64,000 nt of DNA from Bugulina stolonifera (Eukaryota; Bryozoa; Gymnolaemata; Cheilostomatida; Bugulidae), in the NCBI GenBank assembly GCA_935421135.1, contig OW285187.1, positions 11,185,929 to 11,249,928 on the forward strand, given 5' to 3'. The translations under genes were made by a program, and so were the position numbers. Positions 33,901-46,619 of this stretch are shown in pieces. Each line of letters begins with the position of its first letter. The first letter of the stretch is position 1. Under the pieces are notes generated by a model. That model was given only the letters and a program-made list of their open reading frames with translations. It was not told the origin of the DNA and ran no database searches.

Positions 33901-36900
33901 TGGTGATACTCAAACTGGTCACGCCAGCACCTCTTCCTATTTGTTACTTTACTGTAGCTACCTATAATAGTTGATGGAGAGTAGCACCAGTGGTTAAACA
34001 TTTGTTTACCACCCTACCATCGCTATTTGGAATTGCAATAAATAAACATAGCTTGAATGTTAATATACACTTTGTATGCCTATAAAGAAAACTTTTCTTA
34101 TGAATTAAAAAATTATTTCAAAATACTATTCAGCTCCCTTTCAATTCAACTACCAAAAGTGTTTGAACGAAGTGGACCAAAATATCCTGGATTGTCTCTG
34201 TGTGAGGAGCTTGAACGTGCCAGTTTGGCTTCATCCTTCGAGTACTCCACAACTGGTAAATATGATAACACACATTGTGAATATCTAGTCTTAAAATATT
34301 GAAGTTGTCTTCTCAATCCTTTGAAACAGCGGTAACATACAGATCTAACAGCCACTTGCTTCCAATTTTATTATTTACGGTAGTTAATGGATTCCTACAA
34401 TCTATTATTTATTGTATATCTATATGTATTTATGGATCATTATCTACCAGTGTAGTGTTAATTAAAATACAACATTATCCATGTAATAGACTAATAGTAC
34501 AATGCGGTCTATATAAATTAAGGGGCAATATTATTTTAGCCCAAAATTGCAAAATACACTCTAAATTACTTTCATTGGTCCCTCAGGTTGACAATACATG
34601 TACATGAGTAAATAAACATTTTGTCCATTGGTCCAGCTTGTGTAACTCTGTACTGTTAGGTAACGGTGCTGTTTCTTCTCTGTGTTTTCTACCCTAATTT
34701 GTTTGTGTGCCTTCATTCGCTCAGTGTTTTAAAATTATTACTTATTCAGATGAAAAGCCCCATGTTCATGCATTACATACAGATGATGAACAAGTCACAG
34801 TTGACGTGTCCAGTTTAGATGACCGCCTACCTCACTCTCAGCTAATGTCTAGTGACCAGTCAATGAGCCCAGATTCTATTGACGACACAAATTACAAGGT
34901 ATTGTACAATGCAGACTAGGATTCTATATTATTATAACATATCAGCTTATATGCTAGAACTTTATTTTAACATGATGGTCTATACTCTACATACTGTACT
35001 TACAATATTTATTATCTATGTACATTGTACTGTGCAGATATTGCTGAATTTCATGTCTAAGCCTTATACCGACTCATATGTGTCACACGTAGCATAATAC
35101 TAATTGCATGAAAAATTGAGAACCATTGTCCATGTCCATACCTGAATGCACAGGCATAAGATATTAATCCAATTACGAGTTGTCCTCTCTCAATTTATCA
35201 CCCTCCTTTTTCAAGGGAAGAGAAAGAGAAATTGAGAGAGGACAACTTCTAATTATGATCAAGAACCTTAGGCTATAAACACATGAACTATTATGTTTAT
35301 TTCATGTTTCGCATATAGGATGTAATTTGTATTAAGCACACGTAAATTGAGTTGCAATTAATGGTTCTGCAGCCTAAAATTGTGGTTTTTGTACAATGTG
35401 TACCTATATAGTAGTACATGTAGAATGCAAGAATGGACTGTAATCTGTGGGCATGAAGCTATACTACAGCAGTAGTAAAACTGTATCAGAGAAACTATGT
35501 CTAATGGAATGCACTGTGGCTGGTATTTCAGAAGCAGTTTGTGGCGAGCTGTCTGAATGAAGAAAGAGGAGGGTTATTAGAGCATCGCAGAGTGTCATAC
35601 GGCAGCAGGAGGAGGAGCCAGAGAAGTGATAACTACAATGACAGTACAGATAACCTCTTGTCATCTTCTGTCTCAACCACCTTCACAGACTGTGCTCCAC
35701 AGCGTCTATACAAGGTAGGTGTAGGTGGAAGGGGAGGAGAACCCAGCTAAATTACACAACGATGTAATGTACCTTGTCACAAGCCAAACAATGTGCACTG
35801 TTCAGTTCACTATCTTAGATAGTATTATATTATTGTTACTGTTATTGTTATTTCTAAATACTCAGGTAGATGCACGTGTGTAGAACTACAGTAGTGCATG
35901 TACTAGAAAACAGAACATTGTTGATTACAATAACGATAGCTATGCCATTGCAGGTTATATTTGTGGGTGATGCTGGTGTTGGAAAAACTAGTTTTATATC
36001 ACACTTCTGCAGAGGTTTCTTCCAGCTCAAAACATCTGCTACTCTGGGTATCGACTTTCATACCAAAAACATTGAAGTAGACAAAATAAAAATCACTCTA
36101 CAATTGTGGGACACTGCAGGCCAAGAGAGGTAATATTTCCTCTAGTGTATATTTTATAATGGTGATTGATGTGTGGTATGAAAACAAAGTATATATTCTT
36201 ATACAGCACACATGTATATTATATGTATAAGAGAAATTAATAGATACAATTTAGAAGTTATCCACTCCTTCACTTTCTGTTTCCAGAGAGGACAACTCCA
36301 AAAATTAAGATGCTGATTGGCATTCAACTATGATGTTACAGAACATTGGCTTACAAAAGAGATTGGGCACAGTGTAGTAGTAGTAGCTGCAGGCCTTTTC
36401 ATTGTAACTTTTCATCTACTCAGGAAATATAAGCTGTACCGGTGTTTTAGATTTCGCTGCATATCGACTCCGTATTTCCGTAAAGTTGATGGCGTGGTGC
36501 TAGTATATGATTGCTGTACGGAGAGTTCATTTCTCAGTGTAAGAGAATGGGTGGAGACTATACGCAATAATTCAGATATGGAGGATCTTCCCATCATGAT
36601 ATGTGCAAACAAGATAGACCTAAGGGGAGAGAAGGAGGAGATGGGGTTCAAGGTAACTAACATGGTTTATGATCTGATACACTGTACAATATGTATATTA
36701 AAATATCTAAGTGTCAGTAACAGAAGATGCTGTGACATTACGTAAGGCTGGTTTAGAGATCAATATTAAGTAAAAATAATTGTAGCAAACATGTTATGTA
36801 ACTGCATTGTTGTGGAGATACTTGTATCATGCCTTATATTAGAGAGGAACTCAAGAACTATTGAGCGTCTATACTCTACTCTGTGTCTACATAATACACA

Positions 36901-37845
36901 TTCGACTCGCACAAATATACCAACTACAGATTAAACTGTGCTGATAGATAACACACTAGTAGATGTGACTTATCTACTTTACCTATGATACTACTACATG
37001 GTATATCATATATTATAGGGACATGTATGTTCTGTTATCAATATATTATATCACATTATAATGCATATACAGTGTAGATCTATCACCATGTTATTTGTAT
37101 CAAAGGTCATTAGTTCAGAGATGGGCGAGCAGTTAGCCAATGAATGTAAGACTATGTTCAGTGAACTCAGTGCTAAGACAGGGGAGCAGCTCAACTCTTG
37201 TGTTCACAGGCTAGGCAGGTATGGGCCATTGACATAGTGTAGATTTACATGTACATGGGGTGTAATGTAATCGTTGGCAAAGTGTGTGATTCACATTTCA
37301 TGTGATAGCGAATCCATTCCTCATGGCTTAGTTCTCACTCTAGTAGTAAATTATGAACACCATTGATAGGAGTAAGACCCAAGTAAAGGATATATTCAGG
37401 TGCATGAGGCCTTTTTAGAGTCACCATTTTAGAGTTATTTAGCATGTGGTCTAAGGGTCTTTGCTCACCAATACAAAACAATTAATTGGTGATAGAGAGT
37501 TGTGCTTTCTTTACTGCAATGAACTGTGCACTAGAAAACACAGACAACTCTATGTTTGGAAGTACCAAGATACAGTACACACATGTACATTGTACAATGT
37601 TCTTGTTCAATTGTACTAACTATTATCCTGGTACAAGTACATGTAGTTAGCTAGTCATAATATTATGATATCAATATCAAAAGTTTTCACTGTTGTAATT
37701 TCATGAACTACTGTACTGAAAACTGTGATGTTCTAGAATAATGAAGGAGAGGGAAGATGAGGGAATAAAAAGGTATGAACATGGATTACAAATTGGAACA
37801 TCTAGGGAAGGGAAAAAGAGATTTGATCGGTGCTGTTCAAATTGA
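27936..37845 (+). CDS. RASEF: RASEF-like EF-hand and coiled-coil Rab GTPase (17 exons)
   Basis: An atypical large Rab acting in membrane traffic. Exons: 27936-27971, 28111-28478, 30067-30204, 30618-30764, 30974-31064, 32086-32193, 32447-32610, 33123-33191, 33654-33767, 34134-34255, 34750-34898, 35532-35714, 35954-36129, 36451-36652, 37106-37218, 37737-37772, 37806-37845. Phases agree throughout and give about 751 aa, close to vertebrate RASEF. Two canonical EF-hand loops at residues 53-64 (DGNRSGFIERTE) and 85-96 (DDDGDGKISFQE) should bind calcium. Charged coiled coil at about 181-411. GTPase from about 564 with P-loop GDAGVGKTS, switch region ATLGIDF, WDTAGQER, NKID and SAK. The last exon ends in CCSN, a typical Rab double-cysteine prenylation tail. 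Rab44/CRACR2A share the layout, but length and tail favour RASEF. Confidence 0.9.
29704..29771 (+). repeat. tRNA-like fragment with pol III boxes
   Basis: Box A TAGTGTAATGG (29711-29721) and box B GGTTCGAATCT (29754-29764) are well spaced, but the acceptor arms do not pair and the T stem is mostly wobble pairs. Most likely a SINE head or decayed tRNA pseudogene in a RASEF intron rather than a working tRNA gene. Confidence 0.5.
31239..31282. repeat. 44-bp near-perfect palindrome in a RASEF intron
   Basis: Two 22-base halves (ATACTGTATATTTACAGCAATG and its complement) meet without spacer and differ at one position. Shorter inverted flanks (ACACCTT / AAGGTGT) extend the symmetry. Confidence 0.8.
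32332..32440. repeat. 13-bp minisatellite (CCTGACCTATTTA) before RASEF exon 7
   Basis: About seven to eight degenerate copies of CCTGACCTATTTA end only a few bases before the acceptor of the exon starting at 32447. The pyrimidine-rich units may form part of its polypyrimidine tract. Confidence 0.65.
32606..32705 (+). repeat. 22-bp tandem repeat carrying the 5' splice site of RASEF exon 7
   Basis: Units of 22 bases each contain CCA|GTATGT. The used donor is after 32610; equivalent sites follow after 32632, 32654 and 32676, and a weaker GTATGC after 32698. The first unit therefore spans the exon-intron border. Confidence 0.8.
35171..35254. repeat. Foldback copy of the GAGAGGACAACT repeat family
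   Basis: Arms 35171-35196 and 35229-35254 are 26 bases long and pair with two mismatches; each contains TTGAGAGAGGACAACTT or its complement. The loop of about 32 bases is purine-rich at its 3' end. It lies in a RASEF intron. Confidence 0.8.
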
Positions 37846-38342
37846 GTACATTGTATCGACAAGAAATGCTGGTAGTAATAGTCATCGTCGCAGCAGAGGC
37901 ATATGAAAGGAATTTCATCTGACGCTCAGCCCACCCTAGTCATACCTATTGCTACATATTGTATTATAGTATACATGTATAATATTATATATATTCTAGC
38001 TTGTTGGCATAACTGTACATATCATTAGTATATAAGCAGAGGTTATGATCTCACAATCACATAAAGTAATGCTATGTTTATTTTGATAAAATAAATTATA
38101 TACTATTAGTTAATAAATAAAATATATTATTGCTTTTTGAAGTAAAATATACCAACAGTAATGAAATGTTGGGGGTTTATACATATAATCATCTGTCTTT
38201 AAAAAGTCTAATAATAAAACTCATTAGTCGATATGACTAGAGTGTACATAATATATGACTCAAATAATCTGCATTATTATATTATGCATGTAAAATAAAA
38301 CTATGACTGGAAATGTGAGCACAACTAATAAAGTCCTTTGGT
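37846..38342. other. Convergent 3' ends of the RASEF-like gene and the first Shisa/CYYR1-like gene
   Basis: About 500 bases separate the two stop codons. AATAAA on + occurs at about 38089-38094 and its complement TTTATT (a signal for the minus-strand gene) at 38077-38082, so the two transcripts may overlap at their 3' ends. Otherwise very AT-rich and without coding potential. Confidence 0.6.
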
Positions 38343-41131
38343 TTATTGATGGTAAGCAGGGGGTGCTGTTGGCTTACCACTAGCAGCACCGTTGTAAGGT
38401 GGGGGTGCGACTAGACCACCCATAGCGGTACTATATGGAGTAGCGACCTGCTCTACCCTCACTGTAGTAGAGGTACCATAGCCTGAAGTTTGAGTTCTGG
38501 TGAGTTGTTGATATCTGGCCATCTGTCGAAGTCTGGCAGATCTGACACAGTAGCCCACACATGAGGATATGATAGCAAGCACAAATATCAGGATGATCCA
38601 GAAATCTACAATAAGATATGAAACTTATATTTAGATCTACTGCCACCTCCTAGATACTACCAACTATCAAACCCAAATAGATAATGTGTATATTGAAGTG
38701 AATATGGAATAAATACTTACACCACAATCCCCAGATAGACACATAGTTTTCACAACACGACATGTATCCACAGCAGTACTGGTTATCATCTACAATACAC
38801 ATGTAGTATAGTAACATAACACACTGTAAGTTCTCTGCTTATATAATAAACAGCAGAATTTGGTGGTATTTTATCAGCTTACATCAACATATAAGCAAAT
38901 GCTACAGTACTTGGTTGGTTATATGCTATAAATACAAATTATCATTTAAATAGGATTTGAAAAGAGGATAGAGTTCAAAAGCAGAGTTGTTTTTGAGGCA
39001 CTCCACTAGTGAGCAAATAACATTGTGCAAGTTTTCATGATTGTATACAAATACATTATAGACTAAATATGCCTATGCATACTGTAATTATTATAATACA
39101 ATCAATAGATAGATTAGAACTCATGTTATCAGTATGTTCCATAGTAGACGAGCTGAAGACATTTCTAATTCCAATAAATCAACAGGAAAATAGAGCCACT
39201 GTACACAAAATATTCTAAGCATTTACATTGTACATGCATATTCCATTATGTATTTATCCAACTAAAGAGTAAGAAATGTCAACTCAACATGAACAAAACA
39301 AGCTGTGTATAATATCAACAATGTAATAGCAGGAAGTAACATGTACATATATACATGCAAGCATCATACATATATATATATTATGTACAGTAAGTTAAAT
39401 ACACAACATATAAACATCTGATAGAATATTTGACTAGCTATGATATCACTGTATGACACAAGGTGGTACTCACAGCAAACGTATGGTGACAAATCATCAG
39501 TGTAACAATCAGTGTATGCCTGCAATAATTACATAAACACAATAACACAATAAACTGATACGACATAACTGTGGTTTGTATAAAACCATGGAGTAGAATA
39601 AACATAATTATGTTGTGGAACGTAGATGACAATATTATAACATCAGGGCAAAAGGACAGCGTCACTATAATGGATTCTCACAGCTAAATAGTGATAACAT
39701 TCTAGTATGATGTTCTAATGAATTGAGTTCACAACAGGCTAGTGTGTTAATGTTTTACTTTTGCAACAAAATCCCTTCAAACAACCAACAGTAGCATTTT
39801 GACGAATCACAATGCTTTATCTCTTCACACACTATACTTCCGTGTATGACAAGTGAAACTCAAATTGCTATTCAAGAACACCGTCCTTTAGCACAGCTGC
39901 TGAGAGTTATATAGGCTACTAATGCAAGTCTACTAGAGGAACTGGCAGTCATAATCCAAGAAGCCAGCATAATAAATGTAGTAAACACACAGTACAAGAT
40001 AACTTTCAGCAGCCGACCTACATGTATGCTCTAATCCTATGATCACAGCCACTCCCGGTGCCTGGAAAAAAGTAATTATATTGGCCTGGGCTGGTGAATA
40101 AAGCCTCGGCTACACGAGAGACGAGTGTTCATTTTCATTCAACAGAGCCTCATTCTAGAGTAAATCAGCATGCTGTTTGCTCGGCTGTGCAAAGACTAAG
40201 ATGTTGGTTTATCAGACCCAGTATCACAGAGTGATTGGTTACTGTTAGATACAAAGACTTGAATTATACAATTTATTAAAATTAGCTTTGGCTATTGGCT
40301 GGATATAAATCAGGGCCACTAGCGGACTGGTACTATGGCTTACCTATAGAGCCATGCCAACAAACAACCGAGTCGTTCTGATGAAGCTCATCGCCTCTCG
40401 TGAAGCAGAGCCTTTAGCCGAAAAGTTGTCTTCTTTATTTAAATTGTTTTGGGTAAACGCCAGTCAATCAGTCAATCATTCATATGTCCACTTAACAGCT
40501 GAGTTGGAGTTGAGCAGTTGATATAGTAGCATCATAAGCATACTACTGACTCTCTCAACTCCAACTCCACAGTCAAGTGGCTAAGTATCAGTAAGTATTG
40601 TATGAGTGGTGACACCGCTCTGTACAGTATGTATTCTAGTGGCGTTAGAATAGTCAAGCCATAGTCTAGTGAAGAGTAAAGAGTTTGTCTGAAGCTTTGA
40701 GCAAAGTTTAGTAGAGAGATTTGAAACCCACCCATGCGTTAATCTATAGTCTCCACTCTAAAAAGTATAGCCAAGTCTTAGTCTAGTCTTGACTATTTAA
40801 TCTTACATAACAAAGAGCTAACTTTTAACTAGACAAGACTTACAGAGTTGAGACTATATGAATCGAGTAAGGGTTTTAAACCTCTACTTATTTCTATCTA
40901 CTACTACTAATATATAGAATGTATTTGATACTACTTAATTTAATAGTTATAGTAGTATAACTTGTATAGACTAGATAGTTACTTTACTCCTTGGTGTTGG
41001 TTACATCAATCATAGTGATAGTAGTGACAGTAATAGTTACAAGTTAGTAATTCACTTCAAGTTCAACTTACAAATGCTGCATCAAAGCATAGACTCGCTA
41101 TCGCAAGAAATGTAGATATAGCACGAAACAT
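38343..41131 (-). CDS. Shisa/CYYR1-like single-pass membrane protein with PPxY motifs, copy 1
   Basis: Four exons on the minus strand: 41131-41072, 39519-39474, 38789-38721, 38605-38343; about 145 aa. Exon 1 is exactly a signal peptide (MFRAISTFLAIASLCF). The short ectodomain has six cysteines in C..C..CC..CC order (DNQYCCGYMSCC), the pattern of the six-cysteine single-TM group that includes Shisa, CYYR1 and VOPP1/WBP1. A membrane helix follows (FWIILIFVLAIISS), then a cytoplasmic tail with PPPY and PPAY, expected ligands for WW domains of Nedd4-type ligases. Known relatives act as trafficking adaptors; the role here is not established. The neighbouring copy has the same exon layout. Which family member it matches best is open. 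Confidence 0.75.
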
Positions 41132-42528
41132 TCTTTCACTTAGTTAATGTCTCAAAAAAAGACAAATAAGCCAGTTAAAACGTTATTGCGTCCACTTGTG
41201 TAATAAAAAATTATTTGTTATGGACACTGGACACTACTATTCTTTCGCTGGGATCTTGAGTCATGTGATATAGTGTAGGTTCCTTAAAAGCTAGTCTCGT
41301 TGTTATTAAACCAAATTAAAATACATATACATATATACTTCAAAACATTCTAGTTTCAAAGCTAAGATAAAATTTCGCTAAATATTTCTCCGTTATTCAT
41401 CATAGAGGAGACAACTCTATGGTTTTTCCATTCTTGGGGTAACTCCACATTCCCCACATGTACATTGTGTGGTGTATGTTTCCATTTTGTGTATTGATAG
41501 CTACATAATCATATGCACGTGTATAATATATATGTAGAGAAAGGACAACTCCCTAAAATGTAATTTATTACTAAACTTGATTGCTAGCAGCGAGTACAGG
41601 ACTACAGGCTTGTCACGTTCAACCGGTGAAAATCAGGAAGATTCAACATTTGGTTGGAGAGTGTTAATTTTGGGTGGAGTACCAAAATTTGAGTTGAAAG
41701 TCGGGGAGGCATGGTAAACCTGAGTGAGTAGCAATCAACTTGTAGCAGCAAATAATATTTTAGTGAGTTAGGAGTTTTCTACCCACCCAGTAGAACCAGA
41801 GGCTGGTTAAGTTCAGCATAAATTAGGGCTTAATTTCTTGTATTCTTTACTATACATACTTTTAAATCTCAATACAGTAACATCTCCACTTACAACTAGT
41901 TTCCCAATGAGTTCCTCCTTTGAATTAGCATTCAGAATACTTAGCACAGTAGGACACAATAAATACATGTATCAACATAAAGTGCCATTATATTTCAAAT
42001 TAAGAATGCTTACAAGTCTGCAGGAACTATGTGTCTGTCATCATAACTCTATTTCAATGTAGTCATAATTGTATTTCAATAAATTTTGTTATAAATTATA
42101 ACAACCTATAGAAGTTTTGTAATAACCTATACAATGACTTGGTCTAGACATAATGCTATTGAGTGGTATAAATATAGTCATTTAATTCTCTGAGCTTTTT
42201 AGTGATTGTTGATTCAGTGTGAAGACGTCTAACAATATAAACCAATTATACGTCCTGCAGTTGCATACTATTCATATATAATCCTTTGAAATATAATTTG
42301 ATATTTCAAAGCAAAATTATGTCTGAAATCTTTGCCCATATATTTGAATATAGTTGAAAAAAATAATTAGAGTACAATATAGAGTACAAAATAGTAATCA
42401 AATATACATAACAACTTTCAATTCAAATTATTCAGCTATCAGTAATAGGATCGTAGATGAAACTTGCGTGCAAGTGCTAAGCTCATGTAGAACTCCTGGT
42501 AACTCGGTAAAACCCACATAACCTGACC
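41132..42528. other. Spacer between the two tandem Shisa/CYYR1-like genes
   Basis: It should hold the promoter of copy 1 and the 3'UTR of copy 2. Two copies of the GAGAGGACAACT-type motif lie at about 41404-41418 and 41536-41551. I see no exon; short frames are unsupported. Confidence 0.5.
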
Positions 42529-45500
42529 TTACGGCTGATAAGTAGGGGGTGATGGTGGCTGTTTATCAGGTAGTTTGGCAGTTGAGTTTACAGCTCCATA
42601 AGGTGGAGGAGCGACTGAACCACCTGCAGCCGAGCTATATGGAGTTGCAACCTGCTCTACATTCACCCGAGTCGAGGTGCCATAATTAGTATTTTGAGTT
42701 CTGGCGAGTCTTTGATATCTGGCCATCTGTCTGAGTTTTGCAGCCCTCACACAGTAGCCCACACATGAAGATATTATACCAAGAACAAGCACCACAATGA
42801 GCCAGAAATCTGTAACATAATAATATAATAAGATACTACTTACACACAAATTCATACTATTATATCCCCACAGTTCTCCACAAAAGAAACCCATGTAATG
42901 TATAATATGTATATTGGCAAGTTTAATATAGGCCTACTGCACGTCTACGAGTACTGAGTAAGCTGGATGTGGGCTAAATACTTACACCACAATCCCCACA
43001 CAGAATCATATCCGTCACAACATGACATGTATCCACAGCAATACTGATCATCATCTACAATATACATGTACATGTTACAGTAGATGTAGTAACAAAACAT
43101 GAAATCCCATTCATAGGCCTAATGGCTCTGTTAATAGCTTGGAGATGTTGTCTCATGGCCTCAAATGAAGGATTTTAGTCGACACGCCATAAGGGTTCTA
43201 CACATGGGCCCTAATAAACTATTGATCATAATTGGAAGTTGTCCTCTCCCAGGAGAAATTGGGAGAGGACAACTTCTAATTATGATCAATAGCTTATTAG
43301 TGCCCAAGGTTCTACTAACAGTATTATTATATAAGTAACTAGTGCAGTAACTAGTGTACATAAAGGGATCACATTAGCACTAGTTGTGTGCTGTGCATGT
43401 AATAGCATGTGGTTGGCTTGTATTTCCAAGAACTGTTATGTTTTGCTCTGAGGCAAGAAAATGATTTACAAATTTTACTATATTATATAAATAAAAACAT
43501 ATTTTGCTATTTTTCCAGCAGAAGTATTAAAAAATACCAAAAGCTAAAAATTACCTTATGAGCAGCAAGGCAGACAATAGATGGAAAGGGAAGTACGTAC
43601 ATAGAGCATTTACATAGTTCTATAATGTAAGCTTATTGCTCCAACTCATAAAAAATAAGCAAGAAAAATAGTACAATGTCTGTTGATTCAACTTGAAAAA
43701 AAATATACAAGACAAAATTATATAGTTCAATAAATAAAACAAGAATATCTAATATTAGTTCATTATTCGCATAGGCCTATTATATTATAATATTTATTAT
43801 ATAGTGTAATTGTAGTATTTTTTCCCAGATATATAGAACAATTGACTAATAGCAATGACACATTAATACTTTGATACTTACAGCAGTAATATGTTGCTAA
43901 GTTATCCTTGTTGCAGTCCACTAAGGCCTGTAATAATCATACAAATACACAATACAATTCCAACAGGCAGAGTGCTATGGTTTTAAAGTTACAACAATGG
44001 ATCACATTTTAGTACAACAGAGTATTATGGGGTCTACAGATTGTACCAGGAGTTGAGAGTTATATAAGCAAGTACTGAATTTATCTGTCATATAAGCAAG
44101 GACCGACTTTATCTATTATATAAGCAGGTACGTGACTTTATCTGTCATTATAATAATAATATAAGCAAGTACCTGACTTTATCTGTCATACAATAATAAT
44201 ATAAGCAAGTACCGACTTTATCTGTCATATGAGTAGAAGACCTTCTTATCAGATATTGACCAACACACATTATAGAATTATAGAGAGTTGCTCGTAGAAA
44301 TAATTCCCATGTGACTGATGATGAAAACAAGGCTTATCTAAATGGTGCAATTATAGGCCTACACTACACTGTAATATTGTGTAATATTCACCACAGCATA
44401 GAAAGTGTTACTAACAGTATTGCTTCCATGTGAGCCTCTAGTCTCACCACTTTCCACAAAAAATTCAATAAACCAATGACAATGATCGCAGTATCAGCTA
44501 GATATGAAGTGAATAAACTGTATTTTGGAGGCTAAACTACATGTACCATTCTGCAGGAGACTTCAGATTTAGGTATATCTCACACCACCCAAACTGTCCA
44601 CCCCACACCAACCAAACTGTACACTCCACACCACCCAAACTGTACACTCCACACCACCCAAACTGTCCACCCCACATCATCCAAACTGTACACTCCATAC
44701 TACCCAAACTGTACACTTTATACCACCCGAACTGTACACTCCATACCACCCAAACTGTACACTCTACACCACCCAAACTGTACACTTCATACCACCCGAA
44801 CTGTACACTCCATACCACCCAAACTGTACACTCCACACCACCCAAACTGTACACTCCACACCAACCAAACTGTCCATCCCACACCACCCAAAGTGTCCAC
44901 CTCACACCAACCAAATTGTACACTCCACACCAACCAAACTGTACACTCCACACCAACCAAACTGTACACTCCACACCAACCAAACTGTACACTCCATGCC
45001 ACCCAAACTGTACACTCCATACCACCCAAACTGTACACCCCACACCACCAAAACTGTACACCCCACACCAACCAAACTGTCCACCCCACACCAACCAAAC
45101 TATACACTCCACGCCACCCAAACTGTACACTCCATACCACCCAAACTGTACACCCCACACCACCCAAACTGTACACCCCACACCACCCAAACTGTACACC
45201 CCACACCACCCAAACTGTACACCCAACTAACTAAATGTTGAAACTCCAGGGAACTAGTTAAATAAAAAAATATGGTCTAAACACATGTATAATATAATTA
45301 GGCCTAGATGTGATATGGAAAATTTAGGTTGCCATTTCTTGCAAGGAAATTTATCTACGAGCACACCTGTATAAAATAGCTAATCCCTGGCTGGAGTTTG
45401 AAAACTCACATATAAAGACAACAGCAAAGTTATCATGTCACTGCTACATTACAGGTTTTATGGCTAAGGCTATATATATATACAGCAGGTAAAAATATGC

Positions 45501-45734
45501 AATGGCATTAACTACTAATGCATGTGTTCTTAGCCTATCTAAAAGGCAACAACTTATAATTTGGTGACAGAGTCTAATAGTATTAAATCTTTGTGTCCAT
45601 ATTAACATTATCTTACAATTAAAATAATGGTGATTGTTATTAATATTAGTTAGTACATTTAAAAGTCAACTTACGAATGCTGCATTAAAGCAGAAACTTG
45701 CTAACGCAGAAACTGTTAATAAAGCACGGAACAT
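42529..45734 (-). CDS. Shisa/CYYR1-like single-pass membrane protein with PPxY motifs, copy 2
   Basis: A paralogue of the 38343-41131 gene with the same four-exon layout and identical phases: 45734-45675, 43927-43882, 43054-42986, 42809-42529; about 151 aa. Exons 1-3 have exactly the same lengths in both copies (60, 46, 69). Signal peptide MFRALLTVSALASFCF, six cysteines (DDQYCCGYMSCC), membrane helix (FWLIVVLVLGIISS), tail with PPPY and PPTY. The region from membrane to tail (YCVRAAKLRQMARYQRL) is nearly the same as in copy 1, so the duplication is tandem and the membrane-proximal tail is under constraint. Intron 1 is enlarged by a 23-bp satellite and a second tandem array. Confidence 0.75.
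43216..43295. repeat. Long-armed hairpin of the GAGAGGACAACT repeat family
   Basis: Arms 43216-43251 and 43260-43295 are 36 bases each, pair with two mismatches and leave an 8-base loop (GGAGAAAT). Each arm reads, from the outside in, AAGCTATTGATCATAATT then AGAAGTTGTCCTCTCCCA. This is the best preserved member of the family. Confidence 0.9.
44056..44229. repeat. Imperfect tandem repeat (ATATAAGCAAGTACCGACTTT type)
   Basis: Five imperfect copies of ATATAAGCA(A/G)GTAC followed by GACTTTATCTGTC, unit about 30-48 bases with a variable AATAAT insert, in intron 1 of the copy-2 gene. Confidence 0.7.
44573..45228. repeat. 23-bp satellite, about 28 units
   Basis: A unit of 23 bases, CACCACCCAAACTGTACACTC with small changes (ACC/AACC, CTCCA/CCCCA). 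Because 23 is not a multiple of three and the unit lacks stops, both strands show frames of 229 codons that are artefacts of the array. It sits in intron 1 of the copy-2 Shisa/CYYR1-like gene. Confidence 0.95.
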
Positions 45735-46619
45735 GCTTCTTTCAATAATGTGCTCAGGGGACAAAATATGTAGGTGTGAATGAACTGTTAGAAGTGGCAC
45801 AGTAGAAATGATTACCCCGTTATAGATAACTCTATGGGTCACCCATAGGTATATGCTCCTATCTCTACTATCTGCAAGTCATGTGATGTAGCCTAGAGTC
45901 TGTCATTATTCAAACACCACATTGCATATTATATAATATATTATAATTTAATTTATACAATTTCCAATTCCCAACACTGCTATGGCCAAGTAAGATGAGA
46001 ATAATCCTAAGCGTAAAGTTATCTTCTCTTGTCTAAATTGGTGGGAGAGGACAACTACTTATCGCCTTCTATTCTCAACTAGTTCCCGAGAGGGCAATTC
46101 CCACATTTTTTGCAATGTTACGAAAAATACAGCACAATTTAGTGTAGATTTATGACTCTTGCCGTCGTTGCAAGAATAACAATATTCAGTAAAAAGTTAC
46201 GATGGAGTTCCAAGCGTAAGAACTTCTTCAACTAGTGTTAACCTTTTGACCTCTTTTCGAAAAAGTTCCAATCAATACCAATGCTTCTGATAACCTCATT
46301 TGTTTGAGACTGATAGAATATTGAATTGTTCATTCTTTATCTGATATTACAACTATGTAGCTAGTAGTTTGGCAATACTAATTGTCAATCGAGTTTCACT
46401 TAGGACTTTCACTTTGAGTTTCAGTTTGCCAACTCCTAATTCTTTCACTCAAGTTACTCTTGTCTCCTTGCTTGCTTCACACCACCGGTGAATCCGATCT
46501 GAATAGAATTGAATACAACAAGAACAACACTATATATCGTATATGAATCTCAGCTCAAGTCGACAATAATGTCAACTGTTATCATCATCATCATGTCGAT
46601 ATCATTCCTACTATTTTAT

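Noticed and set aside
44537..45241. Several long open frames on both strands (60-229 codons)
   Set aside because: All are produced by the 23-bp satellite, which has no stops in the relevant frames.
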